A stretch of DNA of 12,402 nt from Promethearchaeota archaeon (GCA_016839385.1 JAEOUK010000329.1:1-12402); one strand, 5' to 3'. Positions 1 through 8,335 are shown, numbered from the stretch's first letter. Translations and numbers: made by a program. The notes: generated by a model from the letters alone, not told the origin.

Positions 1-3000
1 CCTTCTAGAGGAAATTCTGGCAGAATCTCTCCCGTTGAGTCTATATTCACACTAAAACCCCATTTCAACCCCATTTTTTCCATTAATAATGTGTGGTATT
101 TTGAGAAAGGCGGGGCACATATTTTTACGCGGGAATCATTAATCTCTAAATGCTCTCCTGAACTCGTTACAATATAAGGGATGCTATTATCAAGTTCAAC
201 TCTTGCAATTTGGAATTTTTTCTCTTTTTCTTCAACATGAGTATTCCGATAGTTTTTAATTATTTCTAAAAATGCTTCCAAACGCGTTTGTGTTCCTGCA
301 TCCGCTTGATGTGCATCTAATTCTAAGAAAAGATAGGGTTTTGATTTAAGTTCTGTACGAACGTAATTCTGAATAAAAGCATCTAATGTGCAGCTGAAAC
401 TGTTGATATACAAGATGAATAAGTTTGGATAAGATTTGGACAAATTTACTGCTTGTTTTACGAGATTCGCAAAATACCATGGAAAATTTCGATCATCCGA
501 TTCATCTTTATATGACAAAAAGTCGAATGGGATAACGTTAATACCCATACTGACCAATTTTTTTGGAATTGCTTGAGAAGTCTCTGTAGGATATGCATTA
601 TAACTTCTCCCCACTAGTAAAATTCCCGTCTCTCCTGATTCATGGAGCTTTTGTAGCATTTCCGTACCTTTTCTGCGGAACTCATTCTCGACTCGTTTCT
701 GTGCAAGACAAGCTAACTCATAAGCGCGACTACATTCATCAATTGGGATTTTAAGTTCCCTAGAGGTGAAATTAACTAATTCTTTGTTGTTTCCATAGCC
801 TTTATTGAAATCAAGATAAGGTTTTAAAACATGGGCTGAACTGAATGCTTGTGATATAATATAAGGACTAGCTTGTGTTATAGGGCAAAATGTGGAATCT
901 TGCCAATCATCCCTCTTTTGCATTGTGTGAATGTGAGGTAAAAATATATTCGGGATGTTTTTCTTAACTAAATCTAAAACTGCTCCATGTAAAATTTGCA
1001 TAGGATAACACAATGGCGCATTTGTGGTTTTTTCCATATCTTCGTCTATTTCGGATAAAATGACTTCAAAATTTAATTCTGAAAAATATGTAGAGAATAA
1101 TGGGTACAAGCTATGTGTCAATAATGCGCGAGGTATTCCAATTTTTCCTCGGGAACCACTTTTCAGAGTTATTTTTGGCTCTTTGAAGATTAAATCAGTT
1201 CGATATGCAATAATATCTTCTTTCTCTATAATCTTTGAAGAACCTTTCCACATGTGTTCATATCTTGAACAACGCCCCCCAAAGGGGAATTTTCTTCCCC
1301 CTACTTCATATTGCTCTATCACACAGAGATTTTTACATGCATGACACGTAAATGAACCCACATGGGTTAAAGGTTCTTGAATTAAAGCAGATAAAGTAGT
1401 TTCTTCTTCCATTAAATTGATTTCCTTAAGACGGTGTTTTTCTTGTGAAATCAATGCAATTCCAAAGGCACCGATCAATTCAGGATTTGGGGGAATAATA
1501 ATTTGCATACCGGTAATTTGGGCAAACGCATATCCCACAGCGCTGTTTTTTGCAACGCCACCTTGGAAAAAAATCTTCTTTCCTATTGGTCGTGATCCCT
1601 TGACTTTATTTAAGTAATTATTCGCAATGGAGTATACCAATCCTCCAATAATATTATTACGCCCATATCCTTCTTGCATTGCAGTGCGAATATCTGTGTT
1701 TATAAATGCTGCACAATCTGCCTTAAAACTAACCGGATTTTCTGCTTTCATTGCTTCCTGTGCAATATCATAAACACTTACTCCCAAATCGCATTTCGCG
1801 CTCTCCTCCAAAAAACTACCTGTTCCTGCTGAACAACTTGCATTCATAGCATAGTCCACAGGCACTCCATTCTCAAGAAACATATATTTGCTATCCTGTC
1901 CTCCAATTTCGAATATTGTCTCTACTTCCGGATCAAAGTAAGCTGCGCCAGCTGAATGAGCTGAAATTTCATTATAGACAGCAGGAGTGCCTAAATATGC
2001 TCCAACTATTGCTCTTCCGGATCCTGTTACTCCTACTAACTGGAGACTTACATTACCAGTTTCCTTTAATATCGATTTTATTGAATCTTGAGTTGCTCTC
2101 ACAGGATTCCCATTGGTGCGACCATAATGAGATGCCAAAATTATGTGTGTATCAGGATCAATAAGTACAGCTTTTGTTGTTGTAGAGCCCACATCGACTC
2201 CTAAAATGTAAGATTCCTTGTCTAACTCATTATTTTTTGGAGATTTAGGTTCAATTATTCTTACTAAATGACCAAATTGTTCTAAGCTAGGTAAAGTTGT
2301 AAAAGTTTTAGATATATGGATAATGGGTTCTATATTTTCGGGATTGTCTCGAACTAGGAGCGCAGCTCCATATGCCTCAAACACAGAACTTTCGTTTTTA
2401 ATAACTACTTCTGCATTTTTAAGGTGTTCCTTTAAAATTTGTACAAAAACCTCATTTAATGATAAACCTCCTGTCAGAAGAAGTCTCTTTACATTAACTC
2501 GGGATTGCCAAATTAATCCCATGACTTTGTTAACCATGCTAACTAATACAGAATGGAGAATATCCTCAATTTTTTCCTCTCCGCGATTCAGTTTGTGGGT
2601 GATATCGGATTTACAATGAACGGAACAACGGGATGCTAATTCAATTTTTTTACCTTTTTTTGCTAATTTTATGGCTTCTTCAAGCGTTAATGCCAGGCGT
2701 TCTATTTGTTGCAAAAAAAATTCTCCCGATCCTGCTGCACATTTATCATGAGATAGCGAGTTTACTATATGCTGATTCTCATCCAATACATATAATACAA
2801 ATGCTTCACCACCCAAGGATAAAACTAAGTCATATTCCGTGTTATCTTCTTTAAGAGCTCTCTCAATTGCCTCTATTTCGGAAATATCTCCAAATGAACC
2901 ACAGACTCCATAATAATTTGACTCATTTCGATATCTTTTACTGAGAATATCATTTAGAACGTCTTGAGGTTTGCCTTGATGAGGTTTTTTGATTATTTGG

Positions 3001-3077
3001 GTTATAGTATCTCCGCTAATTTTTACTAAATTGACCGATACAGAACCAATATTTACTCCGATAAAACCGTTGCTAAT
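1..3077 (-). CDS. 2-hydroxyacyl-CoA dehydratase activase-like protein, two BadF/BadG ATPase domains plus DUF2229 (3' end outside window)
   Basis: The frame is open from about 3100 to the left edge, giving 1025 residues; full-length relatives are about 1400, so the C-terminus is missing. Activases of this type use ATP to inject a low-potential electron into radical (R)-2-hydroxyacyl-CoA dehydratases or benzoyl-CoA-type reductases in the cytoplasm. ATPase domain 1 has the phosphate loop GVNIGSVSVN (residues 7-16) and the cluster-type cysteines C113 (CAAGSGEFF) and C151 (RCSVHC). Domain 2 has GVDVGSTTTK (293-302), C415 (CSAGTGSF) and C455. The roughly 40-residue spacing in each domain matches the [4Fe-4S] ligands of HgdC-type activators. 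A C-x2-C-x3-C motif (578-585) and GGRCSRY (C603) precede DUF2229, which begins KIGIPRA (645) and includes CYP (690) and GRSYNAYPTE (823). There is no NTG start before residue 88, a TTG that would remove the first nucleotide loop. ATT at 3077 lies 7 bases after AAGGTG and is the likely start. No dehydratase subunits are visible. Confidence 0.88.
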   Translation of the reverse strand, partial: MSNGFIGVNIGSVSVNLVKISGDTITQIIKKPHQGKPQDVLNDILSKRYRNESNYYGVCGSFGDISEIEAIERALKEDNTEYDLVLSLGGEAFVLYVLDENQHIVNSLSHDKCAAGSGEFFLQQIERLALTLEEAIKLAKKGKKIELASRCSVHCKSDITHKLNRGEEKIEDILHSVLVSMVNKVMGLIWQSRVNVKRLLLTGGLSLNEVFVQILKEHLKNAEVVIKNESSVFEAYGAALLVRDNPENIEPIIHISKTFTTLPSLEQFGHLVRIIEPKSPKNNELDKESYILGVDVGSTTTKAVLIDPDTHIILASHYGRTNGNPVRATQDSIKSILKETGNVSLQLVGVTGSGRAIVGAYLGTPAVYNEISAHSAGAAYFDPEVETIFEIGGQDSKYMFLENGVPVDYAMNASCSAGTGSFLEESAKCDLGVSVYDIAQEAMKAENPVSFKADCAAFINTDIRTAMQEGYGRNNIIGGLVYSIANNYLNKVKGSRPIGKKIFFQGGVAKNSAVGYAFAQITGMQIIIPPNPELIGAFGIALISQEKHRLKEINLMEEETTLSALIQEPLTHVGSFTCHACKNLCVIEQYEVGGRKFPFGGRCSRYEHMWKGSSKIIEKEDIIAYRTDLIFKEPKITLKSGSRGKIGIPRALLTHSLYPLFSTYFSELNFEVILSEIDEDMEKTTNAPLCYPMQILHGAVLDLVKKNIPNIFLPHIHTMQKRDDWQDSTFCPITQASPYIISQAFSSAHVLKPYLDFNKGYGNNKELVNFTSRELKIPIDECSRAYELACLAQKRVENEFRRKGTEMLQKLHESGETGILLVGRSYNAYPTETSQAIPKKLVSMGINVIPFDFLSYKDESDDRNFPWYFANLVKQAVNLSKSYPNLFILYINSFSCTLDAFIQNYVRTELKSKPYLFLELDAHQADAGTQTRLEAFLEIIKNYRNTHVEEKEKKFQIARVELDNSIPYIVTSSGEHLEINDSRVKICAPPFSKYHTLLMEKMGLKWGFSVNIDSTGEILPEFPLE

Positions 3078-3084
3078 AAGAATA

Positions 3085-3090
3085 CACCTT
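3085..3090 (-). promoter_or_regulatory. Ribosome binding site deciding a non-ATG (ATT) start
   Basis: On the minus strand AAGGTG is followed by 7 bases and then ATT at 3077, in frame with the activase. The same arrangement, AAAGGTG then 6 bases then ATG, precedes the gene at 9869. The other in-frame ATT (3083) would be only 1 base from this site. The GTG inside the site is in another frame and soon meets a stop. Confidence 0.5.
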
Positions 3091-3130
3091 TGAAAAAACC
3101 AACTAGCTTTTTACCTAGATGTTCACTTAT

Positions 3131-3141
3131 GTAAATAAAGT
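3131..3141 (-). promoter_or_regulatory. Possible TATA box for the activase gene
   Basis: The minus strand reads CTTTATTTAC about 55-60 bases upstream of the inferred start at 3077. This would give a leader of roughly 30 bases carrying the AAGGTG site. The surroundings are AT-rich, so this call is weak. Confidence 0.28.
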
Positions 3142-3222
3142 TTTGTCTTTAGGACAAATTTTGTATGAGTACAACGGTTAAATATGGATACAGCTCATCG
3201 TTTTCCATAATATCTCGCATAC

Positions 3223-3253
3223 TTTGTTAAATATACAATGTATGTCTAACAAA
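3223..3253. promoter_or_regulatory. 31-bp near-perfect palindrome, candidate operator
   Basis: The outer arms TTTGTTA (3223-3229) and TAACAAA (3247-3253) are perfectly complementary, and the core ATACA-A-TGTAT is a perfect palindrome centred on 3238. Of 15 symmetric pairs 13 match. It lies between the end of the upstream membrane gene (3283) and the start of the activase (3077). Odd-centred dyads of this size are typical of dimeric regulator sites. It is not followed by a T-run on the minus strand, so a terminator role is less likely. Confidence 0.45.
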
Positions 3254-3282
3254 AATTATAGATAAAATAAAAAAAGAAAAAA
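3251..3282 (-). terminator. T-rich archaeal-type terminator after the membrane acyltransferase-like gene
   Basis: Directly after the TAA stop of the minus-strand gene, the transcript would read several U-runs (six U, then seven U, then AUUUUAU). Archaeal RNA polymerase terminates at such U tracts without a hairpin. This suggests the downstream activase is transcribed from its own promoter. Confidence 0.5.
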
Positions 3283-4788
3283 TTATGTTATCATATCAGG
3301 AATAAACACACCTAAAGCTGTATATAAAACGCAAAATACCAGAAATATGACAAAAAACAAAATAATCATTCCAACATTATAATATTTCTGAGGAGGATCG
3401 CTTAAAGATTCTGCATTCACAATTGCATCTGAAATTTTAGCTCTATCATGTCCACGTTTTCCACTCATTAATTTCACAGTCATCCACTCAAATGATCCTA
3501 CAAAATGGATCTTTTGCCATAACCATAATACTATTGACCAAAATAGAAGAATATATAAAATCTCTCCAATTACACCATATCCATCTAGTCCTGTCTGGAA
3601 AAATGGACCAACCTTTTTCAGAATATTTGTACCATTTATCAAGTTTAAAATCCATTGTAACAGCATAATTGGGAAAACCATGACCCATTGAAGCATCCAA
3701 AGAGTTAATGACATTGTTCCGAAACGTTGGAAATAGAAGAATTTCACATTTTTCCTTCCTCGACGAATATCTATGAGATAAACGAAGATTAACATAGCAA
3801 GTAATGCTCCTCCAGAAGTCATGAGATATATTCCAGCTCCAAGTTCTATATGAACAGCATTCAGTGCATCCTCGAACATAACCTCTATAATAAATATTAG
3901 GGCTCCAACGACAAACAAAATAAGGCTACTAAAAAATATTCGATTAAGATGCTTTTTTTCCACTTTCTCCTTACTCAATACAAATCCAATGATAACACCG
4001 ATAAACATTATAGATACATCTGGAAAAAATGGAAAATCATCTTTAATAAAAGGTGCAAGTATCATTCGTAATACATTCAATCCCCAACCATTTTCCATAC
4101 TGGTCGTAATCCATAGATTTTGAGGTCTATCTGGAAATCCTAATGTCGGATATAACCACTGTAGAAATGGAGTAAAGATAAATAAAGTACAAACCGCAAT
4201 TATGACGAAAGTCCAAACCATTTTTTTATTGGACCAATTCTTTCTTTTCATCAGTAAATAGACAAAGGAAGTTACTATTAGACCAATTCCTATCAACCAT
4301 AGAATATGGGCACGGAATAATTTTTTAATTCCTTCATTTATTGCTACTTTTACAACTTCATCTTCAACTATAGTAAATTTTAAACCATCACCAAGAATAA
4401 TTCGTAGAAGCATTCCATTAAGTAGTACTTCAGCAACATAAGCAAGAAGTATAATAAATAATCCTCTTATTAACTGGGTTTTTAAAATTCTCCAAAATGC
4501 ATGTTTTCTTCCAGTATTTGGATCATCTGGATACTCTTTCATGATTTTTTCCCAATTACGATCTATTGAAATCGTATTTACCGTGGCAGACAAACAAGTG
4601 AATAAAACATCAAATTCACCAATAAAATAAAGAGGAATTAGAAGAATGTAAAATATGATTCCAGGATCTCCAATTAATACAGCTCGATAATCATAGGATA
4701 AATTCATAATATGAAAACTGAAAACACCAATGATTGCTAGACCTCTAAGAACATCCAAAGAGAGGTATCGTTTTAATTTTCCAGTCAT
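3283..4788 (-). CDS. Multi-pass membrane acyltransferase-like protein (DUF418/DUF1624-like), paralog A
   Basis: This 501-residue protein has about 11 hydrophobic segments. It opens with RYLSLDVLRGLAIIGVFSFH, the signature of the transmembrane acyltransferase superfamily (HGSNAT/DUF1624, OafA and YeiB/DUF418 relatives). His26 sits at the place of the family's conserved TM1 histidine, after LDxLRG. Near the C-terminus GSFEWMTVKLMSG resembles the G-x-(L/F)-E-W motif of DUF418 proteins, followed by a polar loop and a last membrane helix. Relatives move acyl groups from a cytoplasmic donor to an acceptor across the membrane; the donor and acceptor here cannot be told. The gene diverges from a clear paralog starting 88 bases away. 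Shared blocks include GxFDxxxxxxSA, KTQLIRG, LNGM, RFGxxxLxxWxxQW and FEWxTVxLxS. The start at 4788 has no strong ribosome binding site, but it is the only ATG matching the paralog's N-terminus. Confidence 0.75.
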   Translation of the reverse strand: MTGKLKRYLSLDVLRGLAIIGVFSFHIMNLSYDYRAVLIGDPGIIFYILLIPLYFIGEFDVLFTCLSATVNTISIDRNWEKIMKEYPDDPNTGRKHAFWRILKTQLIRGLFIILLAYVAEVLLNGMLLRIILGDGLKFTIVEDEVVKVAINEGIKKLFRAHILWLIGIGLIVTSFVYLLMKRKNWSNKKMVWTFVIIAVCTLFIFTPFLQWLYPTLGFPDRPQNLWITTSMENGWGLNVLRMILAPFIKDDFPFFPDVSIMFIGVIIGFVLSKEKVEKKHLNRIFFSSLILFVVGALIFIIEVMFEDALNAVHIELGAGIYLMTSGGALLAMLIFVYLIDIRRGRKNVKFFYFQRFGTMSLTLWMLQWVMVFPIMLLQWILNLINGTNILKKVGPFFQTGLDGYGVIGEILYILLFWSIVLWLWQKIHFVGSFEWMTVKLMSGKRGHDRAKISDAIVNAESLSDPPQKYYNVGMIILFFVIFLVFCVLYTALGVFIPDMIT

Positions 4789-4821
4789 GCAACATTCTTC
4801 GTTTTAAATGTTAAAAAAAGT

Positions 4822-4832
4822 TATGATATAGC
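4822..4832 (-). promoter_or_regulatory. Possible TATA box for paralog A
   Basis: The minus strand reads GCTATATCATA about 39 bases before the ATG at 4788, which would leave a leader of only a dozen bases. It lies in the 88-bp region shared by the two divergent membrane genes. Confidence 0.33.
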
Positions 4833-4843
4833 TCTCACAAAAG

Positions 4844-4856
4844 CTTAATTAATTTC
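4844..4856 (+). promoter_or_regulatory. Possible TATA box for paralog B (leaderless)
   Basis: CTTAATTAATTTC is centred about 27 bases before the ATG at 4877, so transcription would begin at or next to the start codon. Only a weak GGGA lies upstream of that ATG, which fits a leaderless message. Confidence 0.38.
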
Positions 4857-4876
4857 AAAATAAACTGGGAATAATA

Positions 4877-6307
4877 ATGAAGAGGTATATCTCGATAGAC
4901 ATTCTAAAGGGATTTGGTATCTTCCTTGTGATTACTTTTCATGTACTCACAAGAAGCCTTGATATGAATATCATAGGAAGTACTTTGGAGGATTTTTCAC
5001 TCATTAATTTTCCATTATATTTTGTTATCATACTATTGGAGTATATTGGTCAATTTGATATTGTTTATATTTGTGTGAGTGCATTTGGAAATATTTTTTC
5101 AATTCAACTCCAATGGGAACGTCAAATTACAGAAAAATCAACATCACAAGACAAAAAAAATGCATTTCATAGTATTATGAAAACTCAATTGATTCGAGGA
5201 AGCTTTATAGCATTTTTAGGATACTTCTCGGAATGGAGTCTTAATGGGATGATCGTAGATATTGTGTTGCAAAAAGAAAATTGGGCTACTTCATCAATAG
5301 GTGCATTATTTTTTGCTCAAATTCTCACAATAATGGGCGTAAGTAATATAATTCTTAGTTTTATTTACTTGACCTTCCTACGATTGAAAAAGGAAAAGTA
5401 TATTCTTCTTACACTATTGAGTCTATTTTTTGGATTTCTGGTTGTTACGCCAGGAATAATTGAGTTATTCAAATTAAATCCCGTAATCTGGGATAACATT
5501 GATGTTAGTTGGAGTGATAGAACAATCGGAATGAATATATTAATGTTTTTTCTGAGTCCTTTAGTACGGAGATTTACTCCAATTTTTCCATACTTCAGTG
5601 CATATGCGTTAGGGGGTATCATTGCTTTCAAATTTTCAAAGGAAGGAATTAAGAAGAAATTCCTTAATTGGTTGGTTTTAGTATCGACATTTTTGATGGT
5701 CATAGGTGTAGTTTTTGCATACTATGAAAAACAGGGAATCTCACATATTCAAGATTATAAACTTGGAGAATTCCTTTTTGCTTATGCTGGTACAATTTTG
5801 TTTATGCTTTTTTTTATTTATTTTTTCGAAGTAAGGGGATCTGCCAAAACTGCGAAATACTCAAAATTCTGGAGGAGATTTGGCATATTCACTCTCTCTA
5901 TGTGGTGTTTCCAATGGTTAATAATATTCCCAGCATGGTTGGTTCAAGTAATCATTAATTGGATATCAGGGACATGGACACCCCTTGCGGATAGTCCATT
6001 GATTAATAATGGTCTTACAATATGGCAATTTTCGATAGCTCTAGTATTTATTATCGGTTTTTATTATGGGATTTTGTTACTGTGGGAAAAAATCAATTAT
6101 ATAGGAACATTCGAATGGATCACTGTTCACCTGATTTCCAAATCTCATAAAAGCGCAAAAAATCGTTTGAATATGCAAGAATCCCTATATAATGTTGAAT
6201 CCTTTATTCCTGATCGAATTAAAATGTACAAATGGTGGCAAATAACTCTAGTAATACTGATGTTTATTGGATTTGCAATAATATACGCTATATATTATCT
6301 AATATAG
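4877..6307 (+). CDS. Multi-pass membrane acyltransferase-like protein (DUF418/DUF1624-like), paralog B
   Basis: This 476-residue protein with about 11 hydrophobic segments is homologous along its length to the divergent neighbour. Its N-terminus RYISIDILKGFGIFLVITFH keeps the family pattern with His22 at the TM1 histidine site, but Lys11 replaces the usual Arg of LRG. Shared blocks are GQFDIVYICVSA, KTQLIRGSFIAFLGY, LNGM, the Asn-rich cytoplasmic turn after the central helix, RFGIFTLSMWCFQW and GTFEWITVHLIS. A polar loop follows, then a final membrane helix. The family transfers acyl groups across membranes, but the substrate is unknown. The stop codon (6305-6307) is inside the ribosome binding site of the following molybdoenzyme gene, so the two are cotranscribed and probably translationally coupled. 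That suggests paralog B works with the molybdoenzyme, or on a product of the same pathway. Confidence 0.75.
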   Translation: MKRYISIDILKGFGIFLVITFHVLTRSLDMNIIGSTLEDFSLINFPLYFVIILLEYIGQFDIVYICVSAFGNIFSIQLQWERQITEKSTSQDKKNAFHSIMKTQLIRGSFIAFLGYFSEWSLNGMIVDIVLQKENWATSSIGALFFAQILTIMGVSNIILSFIYLTFLRLKKEKYILLTLLSLFFGFLVVTPGIIELFKLNPVIWDNIDVSWSDRTIGMNILMFFLSPLVRRFTPIFPYFSAYALGGIIAFKFSKEGIKKKFLNWLVLVSTFLMVIGVVFAYYEKQGISHIQDYKLGEFLFAYAGTILFMLFFIYFFEVRGSAKTAKYSKFWRRFGIFTLSMWCFQWLIIFPAWLVQVIINWISGTWTPLADSPLINNGLTIWQFSIALVFIIGFYYGILLLWEKINYIGTFEWITVHLISKSHKSAKNRLNMQESLYNVESFIPDRIKMYKWWQITLVILMFIGFAIIYAIYYLI

Positions 6308-6311
6308 GTGG
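6306..6311 (+). promoter_or_regulatory. Ribosome binding site overlapping a stop codon; decides the molybdoenzyme start
   Basis: AGGTGG begins within the TAG of the upstream gene and lies 5 bases before ATG at 6317. The GTG at 6308 is in frame but is part of this site, so ATG at 6317 is preferred. Confidence 0.65.
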
Positions 6312-6316
6312 ATTGG

Positions 6317-8335
6317 ATGGATAAACTAGTGGAACGATTTGGAACTTGTTCCAAAGATTGTTATGGGGGATGTGCATTCAAAGGATTTTGGGATGATTCA
6401 GCTTCTAACCCACTTCAGAGGGCAGTTGCCCTAAAAAATCATCCTTTTACTCAAGGTGTTTTCTGTGGGAAATTAAATAATAGAATTCATTACATCTACC
6501 ATAAAAATAGAATAAAACATCCATTATATTCAGAGAATAAACTGGAAAGTGAATTTCAAAGGATCTCGTTATCTTACTCTTATCAGCTAATTTCGGAAAA
6601 AATCAAACAAGTAAGAACAGAAAATGGGTCACATTCCATTTTAGGTGTATTTTATTCAGGAAATACAGGACTGATCTCACAATTATCCCCTTTACGTTTC
6701 TTTCATGCGATCAATGCAACAGTCACTACAGGGGGGGTTTGTAATGAAGGGGGCTGTGCAGGGTTAAATTCTTTATTTGGTACATACTCAATAACAAATC
6801 CTCTTCAGTTATCAAACAAAAACACTAAACTCATTGTAATATGGGGCAGCAACTTAACTGAAAACAATAACCATGCTCATCTGCTTGTGCGTAATGCTAA
6901 AAAAAACGGAGCTAAATTAGTTGTACTCGACTCTAGAAAGACTAAAATTGCAAATGAAGCGAATTTATTTATTCCTATTCTACCTGGAATGGATTATTTA
7001 ATAGCTCGATATATTTTATATAATATCGTTAAGGACAATTTGGTTGATCGAGATTTTCTAAAGAACCATGTAAACAATGGTGATTGGTTACTTGAGAGGA
7101 TACCAAATTTTGATGATAATCTTATTTCTTTGGTGAAAATAGCTTCATTGAGTTCAATTGAGAAAATTCATACTTTTTTACGATTTTTAAAAGATTACAG
7201 GCACAATACAATTTTCAATGTCGGATATGGAGTTCAGAAAGATGTTCTTGGTGGAAAAATAGTACAGACTATTGCGGGAATTCAAATATTGCTTGGAAAT
7301 TTAGGCAAACAAGGAACTGGCATAATTTACTCCCAAAGTGATTTTAATAAAAGATGGACGATTCCCCTGATCCAAGAAATTTGTCAGCTAAATGATTGGC
7401 GGACTGAACTTTCCACAGTACACATAAGAGAATTGGGACATGTACTGGACAGCGGAAAAATTAAACTATTATTTGTTTATAATTGTAATCCTGCTAATTC
7501 CTTACCAAATCAAAATCTTCTACGAAGGAACTTGTCACGTAAAGATTTATTTGTAGTAGTATTAGACCAATTTCTAAATGAAACCACGAAATATGCTAAT
7601 CTTATCATTCCTGCGAAATTTGATGTTGAAACATATGACGTTATAACACCTTATTATTTTCCAAGTATATCTGTGAATATTGCGGGTCCTTGCCCCTATC
7701 CCGAATGTGTGTCAAATCATGAATTTTTCCAGACCCTTGGAGAATATTTATCAATTGACGCAATAAGGATAACTAATTATGATCTCTTCGAAAAATGTAT
7801 TAAATTGCTTCCAGATGGAATCCAAGACGCTTTAAAGAATAAAGGATACTACTCGTTATTTGACCATACAGATATTTCTTATCAAAAAGAACATTTTCCA
7901 ACTCGAAATGGAAAAATCAATGTAGATAATATTAATTTTGACTTTCAGTCGCCTAATCTACATCTATTAACGAAAATACCTTCTACAACTTTTTTCCTAT
8001 TGACTCCAAATAAAGGAGAATACTTGCATTCTCAATTAGGTGAGAATAATGGAAAGGATCGAGGTATTTTCAACAGAATTTTGATGAATTCTAACGATTG
8101 TGTTTTATTAAAGTTAAAAGAACAAGATTTAGTCGAAATAGAGAATGACAATGGAAAAGGAGAGTTTACAGTCGCTATTTCTGATGCAATATTGCCGAAT
8201 ACAGTGGTTATTTTCCATGGACTTTATACTATTTCAGGTTTAAATGCGAATTTTTTCACATCTGATATTCCTGAATCTCTGGGGAACTCTGGTTCTTTTA
8301 ATTCATCACTTGTTACAATTCGAAAAAAGATATAG
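6317..8335 (+). CDS. Molybdopterin (bis-MGD) oxidoreductase, DMSO reductase superfamily, stand-alone catalytic subunit
   Basis: This 672-residue protein has the N-terminal cluster motif C11-x3-C15-x3-C19 with C50 in FCGK, ligands for one [4Fe-4S]. It has no Tat signal, so it should be cytoplasmic. The segment VCNEGGCAGL places C142 exactly where formate dehydrogenase H has selenocysteine in VUHGPSVAGL, so C142 is the likely Mo or W ligand. The cofactor-binding blocks WGSN (176-179), DSRKTKIA (from 205), GYG (303-305), LLGNLGKQGTG (about 323-333), NCNPANS (389-395) and FPTRNGKI are in the usual order. A C-terminal dinucleotide-binding domain ends NSGSFNSSLVTIRKK. The residue after the ligand Cys is Asn, not the His of formate dehydrogenases, which argues against formate as substrate. 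Polysulfide, thiosulfate or other reductases remain possible. No iron-sulfur or membrane-anchor subunit is adjacent. It follows the membrane acyltransferase-like gene in one operon. The start is ATG 6317, set by AGGTGG. Confidence 0.9.
   Translation: MDKLVERFGTCSKDCYGGCAFKGFWDDSASNPLQRAVALKNHPFTQGVFCGKLNNRIHYIYHKNRIKHPLYSENKLESEFQRISLSYSYQLISEKIKQVRTENGSHSILGVFYSGNTGLISQLSPLRFFHAINATVTTGGVCNEGGCAGLNSLFGTYSITNPLQLSNKNTKLIVIWGSNLTENNNHAHLLVRNAKKNGAKLVVLDSRKTKIANEANLFIPILPGMDYLIARYILYNIVKDNLVDRDFLKNHVNNGDWLLERIPNFDDNLISLVKIASLSSIEKIHTFLRFLKDYRHNTIFNVGYGVQKDVLGGKIVQTIAGIQILLGNLGKQGTGIIYSQSDFNKRWTIPLIQEICQLNDWRTELSTVHIRELGHVLDSGKIKLLFVYNCNPANSLPNQNLLRRNLSRKDLFVVVLDQFLNETTKYANLIIPAKFDVETYDVITPYYFPSISVNIAGPCPYPECVSNHEFFQTLGEYLSIDAIRITNYDLFEKCIKLLPDGIQDALKNKGYYSLFDHTDISYQKEHFPTRNGKINVDNINFDFQSPNLHLLTKIPSTTFFLLTPNKGEYLHSQLGENNGKDRGIFNRILMNSNDCVLLKLKEQDLVEIENDNGKGEFTVAISDAILPNTVVIFHGLYTISGLNANFFTSDIPESLGNSGSFNSSLVTIRKKI

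Noticed and set aside
1024..2854. Several plus-strand reading frames of 66-106 codons across the left third
   Set aside because: They lie opposite the activase gene, whose minus-strand frame is continuous and carries family motifs throughout. They show no motifs or ribosome binding sites.
3142..3158. Inverted repeat TTTGTC-N5-GACAAA upstream of the activase
   Set aside because: Six pairs only. It overlaps the region of the putative promoter but is too short to call a site.
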